This document shows positions 1 through 5,172 of a stretch of DNA of 5,172 nucleotides, in pieces. A program made the position numbers and the translations under genes. The stretch spans positions 1-5,172 of the forward strand of contig JASLRP010000554.1 in assembly GCA_030743915.1 (NCBI GenBank). Direction: 5' to 3'. The notes under the pieces were generated by a model that worked only from the letters and a program-made list of their open reading frames with translations, searched no databases and was not told the origin of the DNA. Source of the DNA: SAR202 cluster bacterium (lineage in GTDB: Bacteria; Chloroflexota; Dehalococcoidia; Lucifugimonadales; UBA1123). Position 1 is the first letter of the stretch, and every line of letters starts with the position of its first letter.

Positions 1-649
1 CAGGCTCAACATACGGACTTGTGACCTCGACGATGGCTGTGACGCTGGAGCCTTCCTGAAACGCTCCGGTGATCTTCGCACTGGGAGAAGTGGCGTTGGT
101 CCACGGGATGAAGGGCGAACTCAGAGGATGGACTGACGCTCTTTGCGAAACGTTCGTGCCTATGCGCACGCTGAAGTGCAAATGGAACGACTGCGCGCCG
201 GTGTCTCCCACCGTGCCGATAAGCTGGCCGGTGGATACCTGGGCATTGTCAGTAATCGCGTCGTCAACGGTTTTGAGATGGTTGTATCGAGTCTCGCAGT
301 TATCGGACGCGTGGGTCAGGTGAACGTAGTTTCCGCTCCCCGTGCCTGACGTCCAGGTCTTGTTGAAGGATTTTACCGTGCCGGTCGCAACGGCATACAC
401 AGGAGTCCCCTCAGGCGCGGGCCAGTCGATGCCCCGGTGGAAGTCGTACCGCGAGTTGCTGCCAGGCTCCAGGGTCCGAGGGCCGAAGGTGTTGTTGATG
501 TCCAGCGCGATCTTCAAAGGAGAAACTGAGCCTGCGATGGCGCACTGCTGGTTTCCGTCGGCCATGACTGACGAATGGCCCATATGTGAGAACCAGACTG
601 CCAGCGCCAACGTGAGGGACGCCACAAATGCCCAGACAGAAATCTTCAT
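1..649 (-). CDS. Secreted M23 (LytM/DD-endopeptidase-type) metallopeptidase, C-terminus cut by window edge
   Basis: I translated this on the minus strand from ATG at 649; 216 codons are visible and the reading frame is still open at base 1. Residues 1-30 look like a signal peptide: a Lys at position 2, a hydrophobic stretch at about 4-20, and a likely cleavage after SSVMA. The catalytic domain (about 50-165) has the full M23 set: HRGID (H71, D75), RYNHL (H124) and HLHF (H156, H158). By family knowledge H71, D75 and H158 bind zinc, and H124 and H156 are catalytic, so the enzyme should be active on peptide cross-links or another extracytoplasmic peptide. C36 and C118 could form a disulfide. After about 185 the sequence looks beta-rich and may begin a second domain that is lost at the edge. 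The gene starts 44 nt after the hexokinase stop, on the same strand, so co-transcription is likely. The ribosome site before the ATG is weak; a GTG at 676 in the same frame is an alternative but would put nine residues before the signal peptide. The natural substrate is unknown. Confidence 0.9.
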   Translation of the reverse strand, partial: MKISVWAFVASLTLALAVWFSHMGHSSVMADGNQQCAIAGSVSPLKIALDINNTFGPRTLEPGSNSRYDFHRGIDWPAPEGTPVYAVATGTVKSFNKTWTSGTGSGNYVHLTHASDNCETRYNHLKTVDDAITDNAQVSTGQLIGTVGDTGAQSFHLHFSVRIGTNVSQRASVHPLSSPFIPWTNATSPSAKITGAFQEGSSVTAIVEVTSPYVEP

Positions 650-693
650 ATGCCAGTTGCCTATGATTGTTGTCACTTCTCGATCCCAGTTAT

Positions 694-2043
694 TTATGAA
701 GAACCGGCTCCCGCCACCGCCGCGATAATCGCCGCGCCGATGCCAGAGCCATCCCGAATATAGGATACCAGCGCTCGCTCGGCTGCCGAGTCTCCCAGCA
801 TTTCTTGCAGACCTGCCTGAACGCCTTCCTGATATCCTGGATAGCCCCGAAACAGACTGCCGTCCACCGCGACCACATGCTGAGATTCCAGAAGTGGATC
901 AATATATAAGGTAGTGGCGGCGATGCTCATTGCCACCATTCGAGCTGAACGCCCGGCCACCAGTTGGCACGTTTTTTTGAAGACACTGCGTTCGTGAATT
1001 CCGACGGCTCCAACGCCCAATCGATTGAGCAGCATGCCGACGCCAGCCAGTTCGGGGGTTTCGTCATGGGCGATATCTGACAGATGCTCGGTGGTGAAGC
1101 CGTAGGGAACTCGGAACACTGAGTTCAGACCGTTCCAGCCTGAAAATCCACGGCCCTCAGAAATCATGCCGGCAACCACAAGGCGAACGATCTCGCCCAG
1201 GTATCGACCGGAAATCATCTTCTCTAGTAGCTGGCCCTGGCTGTCGGACTCGGCATCCAGAATGCGGTCGTAGGGAGTTTGGATTGAGACTACGCCGTCG
1301 AAATTTCCACACTCCATGTTGAAAAGCATCTCATCAGGATTGCCGACTGTTGGAGGAAGCGGCCTGCTGACCAGAGTCCGATCCACGGCCACAGCCATGT
1401 TAGTCCCTGTGGCGACGATCAGGCCCATGTCGCATCGAGCGTCTGAATAGGCGCCAGTGACCAGGACTCCCACCGTGTCGTTGGCCAGGGCCGTGACCGA
1501 AACTGATTTCAGCTCCGGGATGGTCCCTGTCTGACGAACGATAGACTGTTCCAAAAGCTCCGATACGTCGTTGCCCTCGACACCTCGGAAGGCGAACTCC
1601 TTGGTCCACTTGGTCAGTCTGCCCCGATTTACGCCTGCCTGATCGGTTGGGAAGGCGAATATGAATCCCAGGTCGTAGTTTCGTCCCTCCTCCAACACGC
1701 TGCCGATGAATGCGGCAATTGGATCGAAGAGGTCTGCCGCCTCTCCGTCGATGCGTGACAGTCGGAGGGTTTCGTGTTGCTTCACGCTGATTACGCCATC
1801 ACCCGCCAATACCACCACCGTGACTCTCACATTACTGCCGCCCATGTCCAGCGCAACGAACTCTCCGACTTCCCGGCCAGTGGGCCGGCTCACGTAAGAG
1901 GGGTGCATCGCGATGGAACTGTTCTCTCCATTCAAACCTCGTTTGATCTCAGCCTGAAACTTCTTGATTGAACTGGCAACGCTTTCAGGCGAGGGGGTGA
2001 AGAGGGCTTCAAGAGTCGGGAGGGAGTCGAGCAAATCGGGCAT
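694..2043 (-). CDS. Hexokinase, eukaryote-type (Hexokinase_1/Hexokinase_2 family)
   Basis: This 449-aa cytoplasmic enzyme should phosphorylate glucose or another hexose with ATP to the 6-phosphate, feeding glycolysis. It belongs to the actin-fold hexokinase family best known from yeast and animals, not to the ROK or GlcK glucokinases usual in bacteria. Visible motifs in order: phosphate-1 loop LDMGGSNVRV (65-74); sugar-binding FAFPTDQ (129-135) and WTK (146-148); LANDTVG (186-192) with the catalytic base D189; phosphate-2 IVATGTNMA (209-217); NMECGNFD (242-249) with sugar-binding E244; EKMISGRYLGE (274-284) with E274; adenosine-site VAVDGSLFRGYPGY (391-404); and C-terminal DGSGIGAAIIAAV (431-443). 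These match the residues that bind glucose in human glucokinase (T, K, N, D, N, E, E), so the site is complete. Length is normal for a single-unit hexokinase. A Shine-Dalgarno-like AAGGTGA lies 11 nt before the ATG, the same spacing as for rpoB. The gene is probably first in a unit with the M23 peptidase. Sugar specificity cannot be read from the sequence. Confidence 0.96.
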   Translation of the reverse strand: MPDLLDSLPTLEALFTPSPESVASSIKKFQAEIKRGLNGENSSIAMHPSYVSRPTGREVGEFVALDMGGSNVRVTVVVLAGDGVISVKQHETLRLSRIDGEAADLFDPIAAFIGSVLEEGRNYDLGFIFAFPTDQAGVNRGRLTKWTKEFAFRGVEGNDVSELLEQSIVRQTGTIPELKSVSVTALANDTVGVLVTGAYSDARCDMGLIVATGTNMAVAVDRTLVSRPLPPTVGNPDEMLFNMECGNFDGVVSIQTPYDRILDAESDSQGQLLEKMISGRYLGEIVRLVVAGMISEGRGFSGWNGLNSVFRVPYGFTTEHLSDIAHDETPELAGVGMLLNRLGVGAVGIHERSVFKKTCQLVAGRSARMVAMSIAATTLYIDPLLESQHVVAVDGSLFRGYPGYQEGVQAGLQEMLGDSAAERALVSYIRDGSGIGAAIIAAVAGAGSS

Positions 2044-2109
2044 AGATTAATCTGTCACCTTGGGCAGAGTGTTCAGGGCAAATGACATCAACTCAGGCTA
2101 TGTGAAACG

Positions 2110-2119
2110 CGCTTAAGCG
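2110..2119. repeat. Perfect 10-bp palindrome in the hexokinase upstream region, possible operator
   Basis: CGCTTAAGCG reads the same on both strands. It lies in the divergent region, about 65 bp before the hexokinase start codon and just downstream of the candidate hexokinase transcription start. That position would suit a repressor site, but a single palindrome this short can arise by chance and no regulator is encoded in the window. Confidence 0.3.
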
Positions 2120-2130
2120 TGAGCGCCCCC

Positions 2131-2160
2131 ATTGTATGTAACGCTTCATCGGCGCGTCCA
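2131..2160 (-). promoter_or_regulatory. Candidate sigma-70-type promoter for hexokinase
   Basis: Read on the minus strand, TGGACG (2155-2160, 4 of 6 matches to TTGACA) is followed after 18 bp by TACAAT (2131-2136, 5 of 6 matches to TATAAT). Transcription would start near 2124 and give a leader of about 80 nt. It is the best pair I found in the gap, but the -35 is imperfect. I saw no comparable promoter for the divergent plus-strand gene. Confidence 0.35.
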
Positions 2161-2245
2161 CATCCGCCCCTGAAAAACATCGACATCTACACCCTGATTT
2201 CGCTGGCGATCCCGGTCAGGATACCCGTACCGTGGAGTCTGACGA

Positions 2246-2253
2246 AAGGAAGG
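2246..2253 (+). promoter_or_regulatory. Shine-Dalgarno site that sets the start of the small membrane protein
   Basis: AAGGAAGG ends 5 nt before ATG 2259. An in-frame GTG at 2232 has no comparable site and would add nine mostly charged residues, and the ribosome site itself would then lie inside the gene. This favours the ATG. Confidence 0.7.
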
Positions 2254-2258
2254 TTGAA

Positions 2259-2606
2259 ATGTCTAGAGGAATCGCCAGTTGGCTTCTTGGAGTCTTCTTC
2301 AATCTTGCCGCCGCTCTGCTGGTAGCTGGGGCGCTTATGATTCCCGGCGCAGTGTGGGGAGGCGTCGAGGTTGTCTGGCTGAGTCGAATGGGTATCGTGC
2401 TGCAACTGGTGGGTATCATTCTGTTGGCGGCGGACTATTTTGGCTTCGGACAGGACGGGGAAAGTCCGCTGCGGTGGTGGATTGACCGCCTGAACAGTCG
2501 CGGAACAGGCTCTCCGGCGATGTGGCCTCGTCAGACACTGCTCACCTTTGGAGCATCGGCGGTGGTGATGGGGTTGCTGCTTCAGTTTCTGGCCAGTTGG
2601 GCGTAG
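2259..2606 (+). CDS. Small three-helix integral membrane protein of unknown function
   Basis: I do not recognise this 115-aa protein. It has three clear hydrophobic segments, at about residues 5-28, 38-58 and 93-112. Between the second and third lies a polar loop of about 30 residues with a tryptophan-rich patch (PLRWWIDRL, 70-78) and several arginines, which by the positive-inside rule is probably cytoplasmic. There is no signal-peptide cleavage site, no cysteine and no obvious catalytic motif. It ends with TAG only three residues after the last helix. The start is ATG 2259, chosen for the strong ribosome site just before it. The gene is divergent from hexokinase and convergent with the DUF2227-like gene, so it is probably transcribed alone. 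Hydrophobic segments, start signal and codon use make it a likely real gene; its role is unknown. Confidence 0.75.
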   Translation: MSRGIASWLLGVFFNLAAALLVAGALMIPGAVWGGVEVVWLSRMGIVLQLVGIILLAADYFGFGQDGESPLRWWIDRLNSRGTGSPAMWPRQTLLTFGASAVVMGLLLQFLASWA

Positions 2607-2738
2607 GATTCTGATGCCGCATACGCCACCCTGAGTCCGCAGACGAAGGGTCTGGTCGTCAGCAGATCAACCGTTGGTATGCCGGCGACGAGATACTTCG
2701 CTCCGCTCAGCATGGCACTGGGAAACAGAGCGCACGAT

Positions 2739-3212
2739 TTACTCCGTATGCTCCCGCTGTTTGCGTCCTCCGTCGGCGGCGATGTGCATGCTGTCTGCCA
2801 CGGTCAATCCCAGGAACACCCACCCGCAGTACGGAACGACAATCTTCCAGTCTATGGCGAACATCAGCAGGGGTATTAAAGGAAGCATCCACAACCCCAT
2901 GAACAGCACACGGGTGATGGTGCCGAGGATGTGTTCGTGGCTGATTCCCCGGTGTTTGAACATCCAACCGTAAGGCAGGCTCCAGTAGTGCAAGAATCCG
3001 CCCCACAAGCCGCTGCGTTCGGAGAACGTCCGGCGGGCGATGTCCTGATCGGGGTGGACCCCGACCGTGGACAGAAAGTATCCGCCAGCCAACGCGCCGA
3101 CGCTCTGCCACTGGCCCACGCTGTACTCGCCCCAGAAATATGCTGCCGCCAATGACGCAGGCACAATCATGGCCGTGACGTTTATTAGTCGATGGGTTTT
3201 TCCTGAAGCCAT
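2739..3212 (-). CDS. DUF2227-like predicted metal-binding integral membrane protein
   Basis: This 157-aa protein matches from memory the layout of the DUF2227 family of predicted metal-binding membrane proteins, common in cyanobacteria and some other phyla. The start MASGKTHRLIN gives a conserved SGxxH (H7). Then come HPDQDI (53-58), with family-like acidic residues D55 and D57, and LHYWSLPYGWMFKHRGISHEHILGT (74-98) with H75, H87, H92 and H94, equivalent to the family's PY...HRxxSHgpiiGT block. A last ADSMHIAAD (139-147) has D140, H143 and D147. Hydrophobic segments lie at about 12-26, 36-50, 98-120 and 124-138. The His/Asp clusters would bind a metal at the membrane; some larger relatives of this fold are membrane hydrolases, but no activity is established here. 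The start is ATG 3212, with GAGGAA 9 nt upstream; another frame over the same DNA is open for 170 codons but lacks any family motif. It is divergent from the 80-aa gene. Confidence 0.82.
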   Translation of the reverse strand: MASGKTHRLINVTAMIVPASLAAAYFWGEYSVGQWQSVGALAGGYFLSTVGVHPDQDIARRTFSERSGLWGGFLHYWSLPYGWMFKHRGISHEHILGTITRVLFMGLWMLPLIPLLMFAIDWKIVVPYCGWVFLGLTVADSMHIAADGGRKQREHTE

Positions 3213-3321
3213 GATGCACTGTTCCTCGTCAGGTTCTCAGGCGTCAAGCAATCGTGCGCCGGGTGATGACTTTCTCAATCGCCTTTTCCAATACTTGAAA
3301 ACCTGATACCTCGACACCTCA

Positions 3322-3347
3322 TATAATAACCATCCACCTGTTATAAT
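3322..3347 (+). promoter_or_regulatory. Extended -10 promoter (and upstream duplicate TATAAT) for the 80-aa gene
   Basis: TGtTATAAT at 3339-3347 is a full extended -10 element. Transcription would begin near 3354, leaving a leader of about 22 nt before ATG 3376. The -35 position is poor, as is often tolerated with extended -10 promoters. A second exact TATAAT lies at 3322-3327, 20 bp upstream, and shares TATAATA with the first. Its best -35 (TTGAAA, 3295-3300) is 21 bp away, too far for a normal promoter. Confidence 0.55.
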
Positions 3348-3375
3348 ACTCTCACCACGATTTGGAGGACGCCAT

Positions 3376-3618
3376 ATGAAGATGGAAGTCATCACGGTCG
3401 CCCCGGAAGAACAACGGGTCCTGTTGATGTTCGAACCCAACGAACAGCTATCCAGCGATAGCCCGATCAGGTCATACCTCCAGGACAATGGACTGGAGCC
3501 AAAACGCGAATACAAGGAGACGCGAGAGTCCACAGAGTACAACATACTGTACTTCGGCCATTGCTATCTGGATGGCCACATGGATGCCCTCACAGGGTTC
3601 GCAGAGTCCTCAACGTAG
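3376..3618 (+). CDS. Small hypothetical protein, 80 aa, upstream of rpoB
   Basis: I do not recognise this protein. It is soluble and acidic, with no signal peptide or membrane segment. Its N-terminal part suggests two short beta strands (VITVAP, VLLMFEP), then a polar region rich in Glu, Arg and Lys (about 39-53). A C-terminal block follows with clustered aromatics and one Cys: YNILYFGHCYLDGHMD (55-70), where H62, C63 and H68 could in principle bind a metal. The start is well supported: GGAGG at 3364-3368 stands 7 nt before the ATG, and an extended -10 promoter stands just before that. A terminator follows about 50 nt after the stop, so it looks like a single-gene unit. Codon use resembles its neighbours. 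Because of the terminator it is probably not an rpoB operon member, despite its position and strand. Confidence 0.75.
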   Translation: MKMEVITVAPEEQRVLLMFEPNEQLSSDSPIRSYLQDNGLEPKREYKETRESTEYNILYFGHCYLDGHMDALTGFAESST

Positions 3619-3667
3619 GCGCCCCAAACGCCTCAGTTCGCCACAGAACGCCGTCCCTGGCGGCAGA

Positions 3668-3687
3668 CCGCGAAGCGCGGAATTTTT
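3668..3687 (+). terminator. Intrinsic terminator after the 80-aa gene
   Basis: CCGCG-AAG-CGCGG (3668-3680) forms a five-pair all-GC hairpin with a three-base loop, followed by AA and five T (3683-3687). It lies 50 nt after the stop of the 80-aa gene and before the rpoB promoter, which is the expected place. The stem is short, so strength is uncertain. Confidence 0.6.
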
Positions 3688-3706
3688 CCTCACGAGGCGC
3701 TTCGCG
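3669..3706. repeat. Perfect 10-bp inverted repeat overlapping the terminator
   Basis: CGCGAAGCGC (3669-3678) and GCGCTTCGCG (3697-3706) are exact reverse complements separated by 18 bp. The left arm is also most of the terminator hairpin, so in RNA the two folds exclude each other: short hairpin plus T-run, or a long hairpin with the T-run in its loop. The right arm continues into TTCGCGAA (3701-3708), itself a palindrome. Confidence 0.6.
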
Positions 3707-3724
3707 AAGGTTCAGTTATTGCAT

Positions 3725-3753
3725 TTGACAATGGCTGAATGTTGTGCTAGCAT
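3725..3753 (+). promoter_or_regulatory. Main rpoB promoter, sigma-70 type with extended -10
   Basis: A perfect TTGACA (3725-3730) is followed by a 17-bp spacer and TAGCAT (3748-3753, 4 of 6), with TG at 3745-3746 making an extended -10 (TGcTAGCAT). Transcription should begin near 3760, giving a leader of about 154 nt before rpoB. It lies after the terminator of the previous gene, so rpoB is probably transcribed from here. Confidence 0.7.
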
Positions 3754-3794
3754 TAGTAACTGGTCGATTTATGCCCTTGTTACATTGTGCTAGC
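3742..3794. repeat. Direct repeat TTGTGCTAGC and nested dyad over the rpoB start site
   Basis: The 10-bp word TTGTGCTAGC occurs at 3742-3751 and 3785-3794. Each copy contains the palindrome GCTAGC. Between them lie GTAAC (3756-3760) and GTTAC (3779-3783), which are reverse complements. The order is therefore GCTAGC, 4 bp, GTAAC, 18 bp, GTTAC, 5 bp, GCTAGC, nearly symmetric. The first copy overlaps the main -10 box. The second copy could be part of a weaker second promoter (TGcTAGCTT, no good -35) or, with the first, an operator. Confidence 0.45.
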
Positions 3795-3913
3795 TTTTCA
3801 CCGCATCCCCGCCCCTATACTACACGTCCGCCCCAAAATCGCCCCTTTCAGCGTATTTCGACCGTATCGTAACGCCGGATTTAGTATTCGCATTTCGAGG
3901 AGTGTGACAACGC
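3754..3913 (+). promoter_or_regulatory. rpoB 5' leader region, C-rich, with weak extra promoter candidates
   Basis: This stretch has no plausible gene. It contains three GCCCC blocks (3811-3815, 3830-3834, 3841-3845) in a pyrimidine-rich, G-poor tract. Two weak promoter-like pairs are present: TTTTCA (3795-3800) with TATACT (3816-3821) at a short 15-bp spacing, and TCGACC (3858-3863) with TAGTAT (3882-3887) at 18 bp, which would start too close to the ribosome site. GAGGAG (3897-3902) is the rpoB Shine-Dalgarno, 11 nt before the ATG. I see no riboswitch or ribosomal-protein binding structure. Confidence 0.4.
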
Positions 3914-5172
3914 ATGACCTCAACCGCTTTGCAGGTATCCAACGGTCACAACGGAAGCCCAGTTAAACGATCCTACGCCCAGATACCGGCCATCATTGAT
4001 GTGCCAAACCTTATCCAGGTCCAACTTGATTCCTTTAATGACTTTAAGGGACAGGGACTGAAGGAGCTTTTCGACGAAATCTCCCCCATTGAGGATTTCC
4101 CCGGTGGCAGGTTCGAGCTCAGCTTCCTTGACCATTACTTCGATGCTCCCAAAAACACCGAGGAAGCATGCAGAGAGAAGGAGATCACCTACTCTGCTCC
4201 TTTGCATGTCACGGTCCAACTGAAAATCAAGGCAGGCGGCCCCGGACAGGGCGAGATTAAAGAACAGACCCTGTTCATTGGCGACATCCCGATGATGACC
4301 ACCACTGGGACGTTTATCATCAACGGCGCCGAGCGCGTCGTGGTCAGCCAGTTGGTCAGGTCGCCCGGCGTCTATTTCACGACCGATTCCGACCCCGCCA
4401 CCGGACGGCCCCTCGCCGCCGCCAAGCTCATTCCGTATCGGGGAGCCTGGATGGAGTTCGAGACCTCCAATCGCGACATCATATCCGTCAAGGTGGACCG
4501 CAAGCGCAAGACCCCCGTCAGCACATTGCTGAGGTCGATGGGCTTTGAGACCGATGATGACCTCATGGGCCTGTTCGAAGACGTGGACACCAGCGAAGAA
4601 CATCAGTACATGCGCACCACCATTGACAAGGACTCCGCCGTCACCACTAAGGAAGAGGCGCTGCTGGAGTTCTACCGAAGGTTGCGCCCGGGCGAGCCTC
4701 CCAACGTGGAGAACGCCAAAAACCTGCTGGAGAACCTGTTCTTCAACCGCAGGCGATACGATCTGGGTCGAGTGGGACGCTACAAGCTCAACCGCAAGCT
4801 TCACGTTGACGATGCTGATGACTTCCCGATGCTCACCCTCTCGCCGGGCGACATCGTTGCCCTGCTTCGGAGGATGGTCAACATCAACAACAGCGTCATA
4901 GGCCCTGACGACATCGACCATCTGGGCAACCGCCGCGTTCGAGCAGTCGGCGAGCTTATCCAGAACCAGGTCCGCGTCGGACTGCTCAGGATGGAGCGGG
5001 TCATCAAGGAACGCATGACCACTCAGATGGACCCTGCCACCACGACGCCCGCCGCGCTGATCAACATCAGGCCAGTGGTCGCCGCTGTGCGGGAATTCTT
5101 CGGTGGCTCTCAGCTATCCCAGTTCATGGACCAGACCAACCCCCTGGCAGAGTTGACTCACAAGCGCCGACT
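3914..5172 (+). CDS. rpoB: DNA-directed RNA polymerase beta subunit, N-terminal 419 codons (cut by window edge)
   Basis: The beta subunit forms, with beta', the catalytic cleft of RNA polymerase. Landmarks: an N-terminal IDVPNLIQVQLDSF block (28-41); GTFIINGAERVVVSQL (132-147) running into RSPGVYF (149-155); IPYRGAWMEFE (173-183); DDIDHLGNRRVRAVGE (332-347); and the start of the rifampicin-binding region, GGSQLSQFMDQTNPLAELTH (397-416). Q400, Q403, D406 and H416 correspond to E. coli Q510, Q513, D516 and H526 and are the sensitive-type residues; the S531 position lies beyond the edge. Numbering is about 110 lower than in E. coli and close to Thermus, so the protein lacks the large lineage insertion in beta lobe 2. 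ATG 3914 is fixed by an in-frame TGA at 3905-3907 and by GAGGAG upstream. The gene has its own promoter and no rplJ/rplL ahead of it. rpoC would be expected downstream. Confidence 0.98.
   Translation, partial: MTSTALQVSNGHNGSPVKRSYAQIPAIIDVPNLIQVQLDSFNDFKGQGLKELFDEISPIEDFPGGRFELSFLDHYFDAPKNTEEACREKEITYSAPLHVTVQLKIKAGGPGQGEIKEQTLFIGDIPMMTTTGTFIINGAERVVVSQLVRSPGVYFTTDSDPATGRPLAAAKLIPYRGAWMEFETSNRDIISVKVDRKRKTPVSTLLRSMGFETDDDLMGLFEDVDTSEEHQYMRTTIDKDSAVTTKEEALLEFYRRLRPGEPPNVENAKNLLENLFFNRRRYDLGRVGRYKLNRKLHVDDADDFPMLTLSPGDIVALLRRMVNINNSVIGPDDIDHLGNRRVRAVGELIQNQVRVGLLRMERVIKERMTTQMDPATTTPAALINIRPVVAAVREFFGGSQLSQFMDQTNPLAELTHKRR

Noticed and set aside
69..728. Several plus-strand open frames of 68-128 codons at the left end
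   Set aside because: They lie antisense to the M23 peptidase (and the end of hexokinase), whose minus-strand frame carries a signal peptide and all family motifs.
2232..2258. GTG start giving a 124-aa form of the small membrane protein
   Set aside because: The ribosome site AAGGAAGG lies downstream of it and fits ATG 2259 instead.
2640..2660. Small dyads (CAGAC/GTCTG and GACGA/TCGTC) between the convergent genes, as a shared terminator
   Set aside because: The arms are only 5 bp and no T-run follows on either strand.
2707..3219. A 170-codon minus-strand frame overlapping the DUF2227-like gene
   Set aside because: It is rich in Arg, His and Pro with no hydrophobic pattern or motif, whereas the overlapping 157-aa frame has family motifs and membrane segments.
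3237..3545. A 102-codon minus-strand frame opposite the 80-aa gene
   Set aside because: It covers the promoter region and the antisense of a gene with a strong ribosome site, and it has no start signal of its own.
3649..3662. CGCC/GGCG hairpin before the terminator
   Set aside because: A 4-bp stem with a 6-base loop is expected by chance in GC-rich DNA.
3858..3887. Promoter-like pair just before rpoB
   Set aside because: The predicted start would fall at about 3894, leaving almost no room before the Shine-Dalgarno site, and both boxes are weak.
3920..4921. A 333-codon minus-strand open frame
   Set aside because: It is the antisense shadow of rpoB; its composition is the complement of conserved RpoB codons and it shows no domain of its own.

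Overview
The window holds six protein-coding genes and is chromosomal, with no sign of phage, insertion sequence, CRISPR array, tRNA or rRNA. The only strong taxonomic marker is the first third of rpoB at the right edge. Its compact N-terminal half, its RpoB motifs and the moderately GC-rich coding sequence fit a member of Chloroflexota (Dehalococcoidia/SAR202-like). This placement is inferred from motif familiarity and gene context, not from a tree.

Left part, minus strand (1-2043): a complete eukaryote-type hexokinase (694-2043) is followed after 44 nt by a secreted M23 (LytM-type) peptidase that runs off the left edge (649 to 1). The short gap and shared strand suggest one transcript. The two functions (cytoplasmic sugar phosphorylation and extracytoplasmic peptide cleavage) have no obvious link. 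A 215-bp divergent region (2044-2258) carries a candidate hexokinase promoter and a perfect 10-bp palindrome.

Middle (2259-3212): a small three-helix membrane protein of unknown function (+) converges on a DUF2227-like predicted metal-binding membrane protein (-). The 132-bp gap between their 3' ends has only short GC-poor dyads without T-runs, so no terminator is called there. A 163-bp divergent region (3213-3375) follows, with two exact TATAAT boxes 20 bp apart. The second is an extended -10 placed for the next gene.

Right part, plus strand (3376-5172): an 80-aa orphan protein with a strong Shine-Dalgarno site, then a compact intrinsic terminator (3668-3687), then a consensus-like promoter (TTGACA, 17 bp, TGcTAGCAT) and a leader of about 150 nt before rpoB. 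The ribosomal protein genes rplJ/rplL, which precede rpoB in many bacteria, are absent, so rpoB here starts its own transcription unit. The most interesting non-coding structure is a nested dyad with a repeated 10-bp word lying over the rpoB promoter and start site. I found no convincing undescribed multi-gene system; the genes look like ordinary chromosomal neighbours plus a few uncharacterised small proteins.
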